A DNA stretch of 64,000 bases from Rubrivivax albus (GTDB taxonomy: Bacteria; Pseudomonadota; Gammaproteobacteria; Burkholderiales; Burkholderiaceae_C): NCBI RefSeq assembly GCF_004016515.1, contig NZ_SACT01000002.1, positions 744,001 to 808,000 on the forward strand, read 5' to 3'. Position 1 is the first letter of the stretch. Each line of letters starts with the position of its first letter. Shown here piece after piece: positions 37,222-48,000 of the stretch. The position numbers were made by a program, and so were the translations under genes. The notes below the pieces were generated by a model. It saw only the letters and a program-made list of their open reading frames with translations. It was not told where the DNA came from and ran no database searches.

Positions 37222-38112
37222 ATGAGTTCCATCCGCCAGATCCTCGCCCTGATCGACGACGGCCCGCGGGCAGACGCCGTGCTGGCTCTGGCCGCGCAGC
37301 TGGCCACGCGCCACGGCGCCAGCGTGCAGGCGTTGCACGCCGTGCCCACCGCCACCGCAGGCGCCGGGGGCTACCTGTCACCCGAGGCCGCCGGCCTGGC
37401 CATCGAATACGCGGCGCAGGCCGATGCGGAGCGACAGGCCCGCGCCGCGGCCCGCGTGGCCGCCGCGGCCGAGTCGCACGGGCTGGCGATCCCGCTGGCA
37501 CCGGCAGAAAGCGATGCCGTGGCCGCGGCGCTGGCCGCCGCCCACCACAGCGACCTCGTCGTGCTGGCGCAGCACACGCCAGGCGACGGCCAGGTGGCCG
37601 GGTTCGCCGGCAGCGTGCTGGTGGGTGCCGGAGCGCCACTGCTGTTCGTGCCGTCGGTGGACGCCCTGCCCGCCGACGCCGACGGCGCGCCGCGCTGCGG
37701 CCACCACGTGCTGGTGGCCTGGGCGCCCACGCGCGAGAGCACTCGCGCGCTGCGCGACGCGATGCCGTTGCTGGCCATGGCGCAGACCGTGGAACTGGTG
37801 ACCCTGGCCGACGCCGACGGCGAGGAGCCGCCGCTGGACGGCGTGTGCGGCTACCTGCGCCGGCATGGCGTGGAGGCCACGGTGCACGTGGTGGCACGCG
37901 GGTCGGCGCCGCTGTCTGCCGGCCTGCTGGGTGCCGGCTGGACGCCCGACGTGCCGGTGGCCGAGGCGCTGCTGTCGCATGCCGCGGATACGAATGCCGA
38001 CCTGATCGTGATGGGCGGCTACGGCCACGCTCGCCTGCGCGAACTGGCGCTGGGGGGCGTCACGCGGACGATGCTGAAGTCCATGACGGTGCCGGTGTTG
38101 ATGTCGCACTGA
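37222..38112 (+). CDS. Double-domain universal stress protein (UspA family)
   Basis: 296 residues made of two Usp domains. The first (about 1-147) lacks the ATP-binding glycine motif. The second (about 155-296) has it in degenerate form (GGYGHARLRELALGGVTRTML, the G-x2-G-x9-G region). Tandem Usp proteins in proteobacteria respond to starvation, oxygen limitation and membrane stress. GGAGG lies seven bases before the ATG. The upstream FNR-type palindrome suggests oxygen- or redox-responsive control. Confidence 0.9.
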   Translation: MSSIRQILALIDDGPRADAVLALAAQLATRHGASVQALHAVPTATAGAGGYLSPEAAGLAIEYAAQADAERQARAAARVAAAAESHGLAIPLAPAESDAVAAALAAAHHSDLVVLAQHTPGDGQVAGFAGSVLVGAGAPLLFVPSVDALPADADGAPRCGHHVLVAWAPTRESTRALRDAMPLLAMAQTVELVTLADADGEEPPLDGVCGYLRRHGVEATVHVVARGSAPLSAGLLGAGWTPDVPVAEALLSHAADTNADLIVMGGYGHARLRELALGGVTRTMLKSMTVPVLMSH

Positions 38113-38158
38113 GCCCGCAGGGCGGGCTCCGGGGTCGCACTGAGCCCACAGAGTGGGC
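38103..38158 (+). terminator. Two tandem stop-plus-hairpin copies after the universal stress gene
   Basis: The string GTCGCACTGAGCCC occurs at 38103-38116, containing the gene's stop codon, and again at 38135-38148. Each copy is followed by a different but self-complementary hairpin: GAGCCCGC/GCGGGCTC (38111-38129) and GCCCAC/GTGGGC (38144-38158). Neither has a T tract. They sit between two convergent genes and could act as a bidirectional terminator. Confidence 0.45.
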
Positions 38159-38181
38159 GCCCTGGGCCTGGGCGACCAGGC

Positions 38182-39561
38182 TCAGGGTCGCTTCAGCAGC
38201 GTCGTGCCGCCGTGCGTGGCGGCGCCGTCCAGCAGGATGGTCGAGAAGATCAGCCCGTCGGCGTTGCTGCCCAGGAAGTTGCCGCCGAACACCGACGACT
38301 GCGGCACGAAGCCGGTGCAGCCGGTGCAGCTGCCGCTGCTGTAGTTGCCGGAGAACGCGCCCGAGAGCGTGCGCGCGTCGAATCGCGTGCTGCCGTTGAG
38401 GCCGCTGAAGACCAGGCCGTCGACGGTGAAACCGAGGTTCTGCACGCCCACGTCGCGGGTCACGAAGTTCACCGCCACGCTGCCACTGACCCCGGTCAGG
38501 TTGCCGCCACCGGCCGGCGTGAAGACCGCGGTGCCGGTGGTGGGCATGCCGCGCGTGGCGTCGCCGGCGATCCAGTCCACCGCGCCCAGGGCCGGCGCGC
38601 GCACGACCTGCCCACCCAGCGTGACGCTGGCGCTGGCGTCCGGCGTGGACAGCCAGCGGCCCCAGTAGGCCACGGTGCCGTCGGCCAGCGTGCTGCTGCC
38701 CAGCGCCTGCTGGGTGGCGCCAGCGCGCTGGGCCTGGAAGTCGCCGGCCCGGCCCACGGACTCGAGCGCGCCGGTGTCGCTGACGCGGTAGGTGTCGCCC
38801 TTCCACTCGGTGTTCAGGCCGTAGCCCAGCGTGGGCTGGCCGGCGTTGGTGACGTTGAAGGCCAGCCCCGTGGCCAGGTTGGGCACGAAGTCGGTGCCCG
38901 ACCCGGCGGGGTTGCTGGTGTAGTCGCGGCTGCGGTCGCCGGCCGACAGCGCGGTGGCATCCGTGGGCGCGGCCGCGGCCACCTGCACCACGGTCTGGCC
39001 GGCCTGGATGGCGGCCACGGCGCGCGCCGCGTCGATCACGTAGGTGGCCTTGCCGCGGTCCACCGCCTGGCCGGCGGCAGCGGCCACCACGGCACGGATC
39101 TGCACCTGCGTGCCCAGCGTGATCTCGGGCATGGCCTGCTGCTGCTCGACCGCCAGCGCGAAGCCAGGGTCCAGCTCGGCCGCGCGGCGGAACTGCTCGC
39201 GCGCCTCGGCGAAGCGGCCCTGGTCCTTCAGGTCCAGGCCGTTGGAAAAGGCGCGGAACGCCTCGACGTTGGTGGTCTGGAAACGCTCGATGCGCGCGCG
39301 CACCTCGGGCGGCAGGGTGTCCAGGTCGATGCCGGCGGAACGCAGGATGCCGAAGGTCAGCGTCTTCTGCGCGCGGAACAGCGCCGCGATCTCGCCGCTC
39401 TCGCTGGTCACGCCCAGGTTCTGCGCGTTGCGGCTGTCGATCACCGCGCCTTCGAGCACGAAGCGTTGCGGGGGGGTGGTCTGGGCCACCGCAGGCAGGG
39501 CCGCGCTGCCCAGCGCGGTGGCGACCAGCAGGGCCGCGGAAAGGGTCGTCCGGCGGTTCAT
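38182..39561 (-). CDS. Exported TPR protein with CsgG C-terminal half and possible TbpB-like barrel
   Basis: 459 residues. The signal peptide ends PAVAQ (about residue 27). Residues about 32-92 (FVLEGAVIDSRNAQNLG, then LFRAQKTLTFGILRSAGIDL) look like the second half of a CsgG-type domain whose first half ends the upstream protein. A TPR-like helix pair follows (SNGLDLKDQGRFAEAREQFRRAAELDP). The C-terminal 240 residues are Gly/Thr/Ser-rich strands ending VFGGNFLGSNADGLIFS, like the small barrels of transferrin-binding-protein B/factor-H-binding lipoproteins and of FecR-linked proteins. There is no lipobox. It is the last gene of the 24-kb operon, overlapping the previous stop by one base. Confidence 0.72.
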   Translation of the reverse strand: MNRRTTLSAALLVATALGSAALPAVAQTTPPQRFVLEGAVIDSRNAQNLGVTSESGEIAALFRAQKTLTFGILRSAGIDLDTLPPEVRARIERFQTTNVEAFRAFSNGLDLKDQGRFAEAREQFRRAAELDPGFALAVEQQQAMPEITLGTQVQIRAVVAAAAGQAVDRGKATYVIDAARAVAAIQAGQTVVQVAAAAPTDATALSAGDRSRDYTSNPAGSGTDFVPNLATGLAFNVTNAGQPTLGYGLNTEWKGDTYRVSDTGALESVGRAGDFQAQRAGATQQALGSSTLADGTVAYWGRWLSTPDASASVTLGGQVVRAPALGAVDWIAGDATRGMPTTGTAVFTPAGGGNLTGVSGSVAVNFVTRDVGVQNLGFTVDGLVFSGLNGSTRFDARTLSGAFSGNYSSGSCTGCTGFVPQSSVFGGNFLGSNADGLIFSTILLDGAATHGGTTLLKRP

Positions 39562-40727
39562 CACTGCACCTCGAAGTTGCCGACGATGACCTTCTCGGCC
39601 CGCATCAGCCGGCCCGAGCGCACGGCGCCGTCGGGGTTGGCGAGGCCGGCGTCGCCGAGCTTCATCTCGTCGAGCAGCAGCTGCACCTTCTCGCGCTCGA
39701 GCACGGTCAGGCCGGGCACCTTGGTGAGGTCGGCGATGATCATCGCCGCCAGGCCCTTGGCCATGGCGCGGTACTGTTCGTCGCCGCGGTTGACGAAGGC
39801 CTGCACCGCGATGCTGCCGGGCTCGGGCTCGGCCACGGCCACCTCGCGCTCGCGCGCCACCGCCGCCTGCACCTCCTGCTGCAGCTGGGCCGAGCTGAGC
39901 ACGGTCAGCGTCTTGGGTACCTCGCGCGCCGTGGCGCCCTCGGGGTCCTCGCGCGCGTACTGCTGCAGCTGGCGCAGCGCCTCGGCGTTGTCGCCCTGGC
40001 GCAGCGCGATCAGGCCCAGGTAGTAGGGCACCAGCGGTTCGCCTGGCGCCGCTTCGCGCACCCGCTTCAGCGCCTCGGCAGCCACGGCATCCTGCTCGGC
40101 GCCGAAGGCCTCGATGCCGGCCTTGAGCTGCGCGGCCACGGCCACGCGCGCCTGCTCGGCGGCTTCGCGGCGCGGCTGGTCCACCGCCAGCAGCGGCGGC
40201 TGGGCCAGGATCTCCGGCCGCACGGCAGCGCCGTCCCAGCGGAAGTGCCGGTTGCGCAGCACCGAGCGCCCGCCCTGGTACTCCAGCACCGCCTCGCCCT
40301 GGGCCACGCTGCCGTACAGCCCTGGCGTCAGCGTGCAGCCGGCGTCGGCACGGCACCATTCCAGCTTCAAGAAACCGGTGGCGCGCAGCTGACGCTCGCC
40401 GGCCTGGCCGTCGCCGACCAGCACGTACCAGTCCGGCGATCCGGTGGCCAGGCGCAGCCCGCCGGCGGTCAGCGCCAGTTCCTTGAAGCCGGCGCGCGGC
40501 AGCGCCACCTCGCTGGCACTGCCGAGCATCAGCAGCGTGCCGTCGATGAAGCGCAGCTGGGCCGTGCCGCCGTCGGCGGTACGCACGCGGCCCTGGTCGA
40601 AGTCGGTGCCTTCGACCACCGGGCGGCCGTCGAGCGTGACCGTGCCTTCGGCATGCACCAAGCGGGCCTGCGACCACGCCGTGCCGCAGGCCAGCAGCGC
40701 CGCCAGGGTGATCAGGGTGTGTTTCAT
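39561..40727 (-). CDS. FecR-domain / TPR / partial CsgG-domain exported protein
   Basis: 388 residues. The signal peptide is MKHTLITLAALLACGTAWSQ. A FecR-like domain follows (about 20-170; LVHAEGTVTLDGRPVVEGTDF, VRTADGGTAQLRFIDGTLLMLG), then TPR-like helices (about 185-265) and a CsgG-type region (about 290-388: FVNRGDEQYRAMAKGLAAMI, LEREKVQLLLDEMKLGDAGL, EKVIVGNFEVQ). The chain stops midway through the CsgG fold; the missing half seems to begin the next gene. GAGAAGG lies before the ATG. It follows the Slam-like gene after 24 bases. Probably periplasmic, helping assemble or present surface proteins. Confidence 0.8.
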   Translation of the reverse strand: MKHTLITLAALLACGTAWSQARLVHAEGTVTLDGRPVVEGTDFDQGRVRTADGGTAQLRFIDGTLLMLGSASEVALPRAGFKELALTAGGLRLATGSPDWYVLVGDGQAGERQLRATGFLKLEWCRADAGCTLTPGLYGSVAQGEAVLEYQGGRSVLRNRHFRWDGAAVRPEILAQPPLLAVDQPRREAAEQARVAVAAQLKAGIEAFGAEQDAVAAEALKRVREAAPGEPLVPYYLGLIALRQGDNAEALRQLQQYAREDPEGATAREVPKTLTVLSSAQLQQEVQAAVAREREVAVAEPEPGSIAVQAFVNRGDEQYRAMAKGLAAMIIADLTKVPGLTVLEREKVQLLLDEMKLGDAGLANPDGAVRSGRLMRAEKVIVGNFEVQ

Positions 40728-40751
40728 GCCGTGGCCTTCTCGTCGGTCTCG

Positions 40752-42086
40752 TCAGTACTGGTAGCGGGTCTTCACCGTCAGCGTGTGGCGTTCGGTGTCG
40801 TACAGGTCCTGGTTGGACCGGTTCCAGAACGAACTCCATTCCGCCCGCAGCGACCATCGCGGATCGAGCGCGTAGGTGGCGGCCAGGTCGACATTGACCG
40901 CCGTGTCGCTGCGCGTGTTGCCGAAGCCGATGTCGCGGCCGCGGTACTTCTGGCCGTACACCGTCAGCCCTCCGGCCACGCGCAGCCTGGCCATCGGCGA
41001 GGCCGAACCGAACAGGCGCAGCAGCGGCACGTCGCGGCTGAGGTCGTCGCGCAGGCGACTGTTGTGTTCCACCGTCCAGCTGGCACGCAGGCCCACCTGG
41101 GGTGCACCGGCCAGTTCGGGCAGACCCCAGGTCCAGCTGCCGCCGACGGTGACGGCGCGTGCGTCGCGCACCTGGTCGGCGCCGGCGTGGCGGTACTCGA
41201 AGTACTGCGCAAAGGCCGTGGCACTGTGCTGCGGGCCACGCGTGAAACTGGCTTCGCCGCCGACGGAGAAGGTGTCACGGTAGCGGTCGTCGTCCACCCG
41301 CAGTTCACCCAGGCCGAGCGTGAAGCGGTACAGCGCCTCGCCGCGCAGCTGCGTGAAGCCGGCGTTGAAGGCAATGTTGCTCTGGTTGAAGCTGCGCTCG
41401 CGAAAGTGCTCGCGGTGGTCGACGTCGGCACCGGCGAAGACCGAGAACTGCGGGCTCACGCGCCAGGCCTGCTGGGCGCCGGCGGCCAGCTGCAGGAAGC
41501 CGTCGGCCACCGCCTGCGACGGCGAATCGGCCAGGCTGACGGTGCCGAAGATGAGGTCGATCTCGTCCAGCGTGGTGCCGCTGTTGACGTTGCTGTCGTG
41601 GCCCAGGCCGGCTTCCAGGTAGACGCGCGCACTGCTGGCGCGCCGGCGGTCGTCGCGCAGCTGCATCGCGGCCAGGAAGCCCTCGATGTTGCGCCGCACG
41701 GCCGCCGGCGGGTTGTAGCGCAGCACGAACTCGAACTCCGAGCGCGCCCGCGCGTACTCGCCGACCAGGAAGTAGCCACGCGCCAGTTCCAGCCGCGCGC
41801 GGTCGTTGGCCGGCACCGCGGCCAGGTGGCGCTCCAGCGCCAGCAGGCCTTCGGGCACGCGGCCGGCAGAGACGGCGGCGATGCCGTAGAGGAAGTCGAA
41901 GTGCACGTCGCCGATCAGCTCCGGGTGGCGCTGGCCCAGCATCACGGCCTGTTCGAACTGGCTGCTCTCGACCAGCCGGCGCAGGTCGTCCAGCGGCGCA
42001 GCGGCGGCCGTGCCCAGGGCAGCGGCCAGCAGCAGCGTGGTGGCGCTGCGGCGAAGGCCGGCGGTGCGTCGTCGCAGGAAGGTCAT
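40752..42086 (-). CDS. Slam-like TPR plus outer-membrane barrel protein (DUF560 type)
   Basis: 444 residues. The signal peptide ends GTAAAAP. A TPR-like helical domain (about 31-140; LDDLRRLVESSQFEQAV, LELARGYFLVGEYARARSEFEFVL) precedes a C-terminal barrel (about 150-444), starting VYLEAGLGHDSNVNSG and ending RHTLTVKTRYQY. That arrangement, and the DSNVN and RSNQDLYDTERH segments, match surface lipoprotein assembly modifiers (Slam/DUF560), which move proteins with TbpB-like barrels across the outer membrane. Its ATG overlaps the giant adhesin stop (ATGA). The candidate cargo lies two genes downstream. Confidence 0.78.
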   Translation of the reverse strand: MTFLRRRTAGLRRSATTLLLAAALGTAAAAPLDDLRRLVESSQFEQAVMLGQRHPELIGDVHFDFLYGIAAVSAGRVPEGLLALERHLAAVPANDRARLELARGYFLVGEYARARSEFEFVLRYNPPAAVRRNIEGFLAAMQLRDDRRRASSARVYLEAGLGHDSNVNSGTTLDEIDLIFGTVSLADSPSQAVADGFLQLAAGAQQAWRVSPQFSVFAGADVDHREHFRERSFNQSNIAFNAGFTQLRGEALYRFTLGLGELRVDDDRYRDTFSVGGEASFTRGPQHSATAFAQYFEYRHAGADQVRDARAVTVGGSWTWGLPELAGAPQVGLRASWTVEHNSRLRDDLSRDVPLLRLFGSASPMARLRVAGGLTVYGQKYRGRDIGFGNTRSDTAVNVDLAATYALDPRWSLRAEWSSFWNRSNQDLYDTERHTLTVKTRYQY

Positions 42087-45000
42087 GGTGTCGTGACGGC
42101 GCTCAGCAGCTGCCGGCGCAGGGTGGGGTCGATGGACAGCAGCGGCAGGCGCAGTAGCACCGGCAGCGAGACCTGCTGCGTCTCGCCACGCAGCAGCGCG
42201 GCGATCACGGCGGCGGCTTCGGCATCCAGCTCGGCCGGGCCGGCATTGCCGCCGGTGGCGCCGGAGCCCGAACCGCCGGCGCCGCCCAGGGCCTCGCTGC
42301 TGCGGCGCAGCGCGTCCTCCGCGCGCGCCAGCGTGGCCGGGTCGAGCACGACGGCGAACTGCGTGTCGCCACCGGTGGTGCCACCGTCGGGGTCGTCGAT
42401 GCGCGGTGGCGTCGGCAGCACGATCAGCAGGCCGCTGACGTAGCTGACCGCGTAGTTCGCGGCACTGCCGCTGGCGAAGTCCAGGCCCGTGGGCCGCAGC
42501 TCGAAGATCGAACCGCCCGGGGCCCCGACGCTGCCCGGCGGCACCGGCTGCAGCACGCCGGCCAGCACGTCGCCGCTGGCCAGGCCGGCACCCCCCAGCG
42601 CGTAGCCGAAGCTGGCCGGGTTGGGCTCGTCGGCGAAACGCACCACGCTCTGCGTGGCCACGGTCAGCGGGCGCGGTGTCACCGTCAGCGTGCCGCCTTC
42701 GTAGGTGATGGCGTAGTTGAGGGCGCTGAAGCTGCCGCCCCCGGCGTTGCCGATGGTGATGTCGTAGACGCCCACCCCGGCACGTGCGGCGGCGCCGGCA
42801 CTGGCAATGTCCACGCTGCCCAGGGTCTCTCCGTTGGCCAGCCCTCGGCCGCCAATGCTGTAGCTGCCGTCGCCGAAGGCGAACAGGTCGCCATACACCT
42901 TGGACTGCAGCAGCGCGGTCAGCGTCAGCGGGCGCGGGCTGACCAGCAGCGCCGTGGCGCGGTAGCTGAGCACGTAGTTCGCCGGGTCGAAGCTGCCGCC
43001 CTGCGCGTCGCCGATGCTCAGGGTGTAGCTGCCAGGCGCAGCCGTGGCCGCCAGGCCGTCGCTGGCGAACTGCACACGGCCGATGGTCTCGCCGGCCACC
43101 AGGCCGCTGGCGATGAACTCGCTGCCGTCGAGCACGATGGCGTCACCGTAGTCCTTGGCCAGCGTGGGTGCCGCCAGCTCCAGCGCGCGGCGTTCGATGT
43201 CGGCCGTCAGCGCCAGCGTGTCGGCCAGCAGCAGGTAGTTGCCGGCGTCGTCGCCGCCCAGGGTCAGGCCGACGTTCACCGCCTTGCCCACCCCGGCACC
43301 GGCGCTGGCGAAGCTGGCGCTGGTGCCCAGCGTCAGCGCGTCGCCGTCGAGGCGGTCGTCGGTCACGGTCACGCTGGCGGCGGTGCTGCCGTCGTAGACC
43401 TTGCTGGCGGCACTGGCAGTGACCTGCAGCGTGCGCGGCGTGATCGTCACCCGCAGGTCGGCGTCGGCTACCAGCCGGTAGTTGCCGGCATCGGCACCGT
43501 CGAGCGCCGCGCCGTCCAGCACCACGGCCTTGTCCACACCCACGTGCTTGTCGGCCATGCTGGCCGTGGCCCCGTCCAGGCGCAGGCTCAGGTCGTCGCC
43601 GGCCACGGCGCCGGCCAGGGCTGCGGCCGACGTGTCCAGCGCCACGCGGGTGCTGCCGTCGTAGACGCGGCCCATCGCCGCCAGGCCGCTGGCCGTCAGC
43701 GTGCGCGGGGTGATGGTGACCGTGAGGCCCAGCGTGTCGGCCAGCACGTAGTTCAGCGCGTCGGCACCGGACAGCGACAGGCCCTCGATGACCACGCCCT
43801 TGTCGGTGCCCACGTGCTTGTCGAGCATCAGGCCCTGCGTCGGCACCAGGCCACCGACGCCCAGGCTCACGTCGTCGCCGCTGACCAGGCCGTCCAGCCC
43901 GGCCGTGCCTTCCAGCGCGCCGTTGAGCGCGACCAGCAGCGTGCCGTCGTACTCGCGGTCCACCGCGTTCAGGCCGCCCAGGCCGGTGACCGTCAGCGGC
44001 CGCGGCGTGATGCTGGCGGTGGTGCTGGCGGTGGTGTCGGCCAGCACGTAATTGGCCGCGTCGTCGCCGCCCAGCGTGATGCCGCCCACGCTGACGGCCT
44101 TGCCGGCGCCGGCGTTGCGGCCGCCGCTGAAGACCGCGGTCTGCGTCAGCGTCAGCACGTCGCCATCGATGGCGCCGTCGAGCACGCCGCTGACCTGGGC
44201 CACCGTGGTGCCGTCGTAGACCTTGTCCACGCCGGTGTACACGGCCGTGACGGTGCGCGGCAGGATGCTGGCGGTCACACTGCCGCTGGAGTTCAGCAAC
44301 TGGTAGTTGCCGGCGTCGGCGCCACCGAGCGTGCCGTTGTCGAAGCTCAGCAGCAGGCCGTTGCCGGCGTTGCGGCCGGCGGCGAAGACACCGCTGGCCG
44401 ACAGCACCAGGTCGTCGCCGGCCACGGCGCGGTCGCCACTGCCGGTGGCGGTGCCGGCAGCCGTGCCGTCGTAGACCTTGTCCACGCCCACCCACACGGC
44501 GGTGAGCGTGCGCGGCGTGATGTCCACGCTGACGCCCTGCACGCCCTCGATGACGTAGTTGGCGGCGTCGGCGCCGGTGAGGCCCAGGCCGTCGATGACC
44601 ACGGCCTTGCCGGTGCCGACGTGCTTGTCGGCCATGTGGCCCAGGGTCTGGCCGGTGCCGGGCACGGTGACGCCCACGTCGTCGCCGACGATCAGGTCAC
44701 CGGCGCGCGGCGCCACGCCACCAACGGCCACCAGGTCCACCACCACCGCGGTGGTGCCGTCGTATTCGCGGCTGGTGGCGCTGGCGGTCAGGCCTTCGAG
44801 CACCACCGGGCGCGGCGTGACGCTGGCCGTGCTGCTGGCACTGTCGACGTCCGTCACGTAGTTGCCGGCATCGGTGCCCTGCAGCGTGATCGCGCTGATG
44901 GCCACGGCCTTGTCGGTGCCGACGTTCTTGGCCCCGGCGCCGGTGAAGACCGCGGTCTGCGCCAGCGTGACGCTGTCGCCGTCGATCAGCCCGGCCAGCA

Positions 45001-48000
45001 ACCCGCTGACCGGTGCCGTCACGGTGCCGTCGTAGACCCGCGTGCCGCCGCTGTAGCTGACGGTGAGCAGCCTGGGCGTGATGTCGGCCAGCGCGGTGCC
45101 CGTGGGGTTGGCCAGCACGTAGTCGGCGGCATCGGCACCGCCCAGCGTGCTGGTGTCGATGCGCACCGCCAGGCCGGTGCCGGCATGGCGGCCGGCCTCG
45201 AAGACGCCGCTGCCTGCGATGGCGAGGTCGTCACCGGCCACCACGCGGTCGCCGCTGCCGATGGCGCTGGCGACGTCGGTGCCGTCGTAGACGCGCGAGA
45301 CGCCGGCCCAGCTGACCGTGAGCGTGCGCGGCGCGATGTCCACAGTCAGGCCGGCGCTGCCGACGATCAGGTAGTTGGCGGCATCGGCGCCGGCCAGCCC
45401 CAGGCCGTCGACGACGATGGCCTTGTCGGCGCCGGCGTGCTTGTCGGCCATCTGGCCGGTGGTGGCGCCTGACGGCGGCACGAGCACGCTCACGTCGTCG
45501 CCGGCGATCAGGTCGCCCGGTCGTGGGCCGGCACCGTCCACCGCGCTGACCTGCACGGTGACGGTGGTGGTGCCGTCGTATTCGCGGCCCTCGGCGCTGA
45601 CGCTCAGGCCTTCGATGACCACCGGCCGCGGCGTGACGCTGGCGGTGGTGCTGGCGGTGTCGCCGGTGAGCTGGTAGTTGCCGGCGTCGGTGCCCGACAG
45701 CGCAATGCCGCTGACGGCCACCGGCTTGGCGTCGCCGACGTTCTTCCCGTCGCTGAACACGGCGCTCTGCGACAGCACCAGGCTGTCGCCGGCCACCATG
45801 CCGTCGACACTGCCGGTGACCGGCGCGGCGGTGCCGCCGTCGTAGACCCGCGTGCCACCTGCGTAGACCGCGGTGACGCTGCGCGGCGTGACGCTGGCGG
45901 TGGTGCTGCCACTGGTGTTGTCCAGCCGGTAGTTGCCGGCGTCCAGCCCGATCAGCTGGCCGCCGCTGACGGCCACCGGCTTGGCCACGCCGACGTTCTT
46001 GCCGTCGGTGAACAGGCCGCTGGCGCTGCCGGAGAGCACGTCGCCGGCCAGCACGCCGGCCAGCGTCACGGCCACCGGGGCGTTGGTGCTGCCGTCGTAG
46101 ACGCGGTCGATGCCGGCGTAGGCGGCGCTGATGGTCAGCGGCGTGATGTCGACCGTGACGCCACTGGCGGCGGCGATGACGTAGTTGCCGGCGTCGGCGC
46201 CCGACAGGCCCAGGCCGTCCACCAGCACCGGCTTGTCGGTGCCGGCATGGCGGTCGGCCATGCGGCCCACCGCGGTGCCCGGTGCCGGCAGCGAGAGCAG
46301 CACGTAGTCGCCGGCGATCAGGTCGCCGGCACGCGGCGTGCCGGAAATGCCGCCGGGCACGTTGACGTCCACGAGCAGCGTGCCGTCGTAGACGCGGTCC
46401 ACGGCCTGCACGCCCGCCAGACCCTCGACGACCACCGGCCGTGGCGTGATGCGGCCGGTGGCGCTGGCGGTGTCGGCGGGCAGCAGGTAGTTGCCGGCAT
46501 CGGCACCGCCGAGCACGATGCCGCTGATGGCGATGGGCTTGGCGTTGCCGACGTTCTTCGCGCCGTCGCCAGTGAACACCGCGGTCTGCGTGAGCGTCAG
46601 CACGTCACCGCCGATGCGGTTGCCCAAAGTGCCGGTGACCGGCGCGGCCACCGTGCCGTCGTAGACCCGTTCACCGCCGGTGTAGCTCAGCGTCAACGGG
46701 CGCGGCGTGATGTCGGCCGTGGTGCTGCCGCTGGCATTGGCCAGGGTGTAGTTGCCGGCGAAGGCGCCGGAGAGGAAGCCGCCGGTGACCGCCACGGCCT
46801 TGTCGGTGCCGGCGTTGCGGCCGTCGCTGAACACGCCGCTGGCCAGGATGGCCACGCCGCCGGCGTCCACGCCGAGCAGGTCGGCCGTGGTGGCGGCGAT
46901 GGTGGCAGAAGCGGTGCCGTCGTAGACCTTGTCGGCCGCGGTGTAGACCGCCGTCAGCGTGCGCGGCGTGATGTCCACCACCAGGCCGGTAGCGCCGACG
47001 ATCTGGTAGTTGCCGGCAGCGGCGCCGGTGAGCACGGCGCCGCTGATGGTCACCGTCTTGTTGTTGCCGACGAAGCGGTCGGCCACGCTGCCGGTGCTGA
47101 TGCCCTCGGGCGGCAATGCGATGTCCACATCGTCGCCGGCGATCACGGTGCTGGTGTCGACGCTGGCGCCCGTGACGTTGACCTGCACCGTGGTCGTGCC
47201 GTCGTAGACGCGGTCGATGGCGGTGACGCCGGCCACCCGGATGGGCCGCGGCGTGACGGTGGCGGTGGTGCTCGCGGTGCTGGCCGTCAGCGTGTAGTTG
47301 GCGGCGTCGGCGCCGACGAGCACGATGTCGGTCACGCTCACGGCCTTGCCGGCGCCGGCGCTGCCGTCACCGGTGAACAACGCGGTCTGGCCCAGACCGA
47401 CGGTGTCGGTGTTGACGAAGCCCAGCGAATCGCCGGTGACCGGCGCGCTGCGGTTGTCCACGCCGTCGTAGACGCGGCTGCCGCCGGTGTACAGCGGCGC
47501 CACCGGCTTGGGCGTCACGTCGCCGGTCGCCTGCGCCGTGGTGCTGGCCAGCGCGTAGTTGCCGGCATCGGCGCCGGAGAGACGGATGTCGCTGACAGCG
47601 ATGGGCTTGTCGGTGCCGACGTTCTTTGCACCGGCCCCGGTGAACAGCGCCAGCTGCGAGAAGGTCAGCACGTCGCCGTCAATGATGCCGGCGGTGGTGG
47701 AGACCACGCTGGCGGTGACGCCGCCGTCGTAGACCTTGGTCAGCCCGTCGAAGCTGGGCGTCAGCAGGCGCGGCGTGATGTCCACCGTGATGCCGCTGGC
47801 CGCGGGGTCGATCAGGTAGTTGCCGGCGTCGGCGCCGGCCAGCGACAGCCCGGTGACGGTGACCGACTTGGCGCTGCCCACGTCGGGCGTGGCGATGGTG
47901 CCGGTGCTCAGGCCTTCGGGTGGCTGCACGACGCTGACGGTGTCGCCATCGACGAAGCCACTGGAGCCGATGGCGCCCGGGGCCGACACGGCGACCGTGG

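Noticed and set aside
39540..39580. A sequencing frameshift as the cause of the split CsgG domain
   Set aside because: A frameshift would leave the CsgG halves directly joined. Here a full signal peptide of about 27 residues separates them, so two genuine genes are more likely, although an ancestral fission is assumed.
38182..40857. Reading the last two operon genes as one 891-residue protein
   Set aside because: The frame is open but its first half is out of phase with the clear FecR-TPR-CsgG protein and reads as Arg/Gly-rich nonsense. The second gene has its own ATG and signal peptide at 39561.
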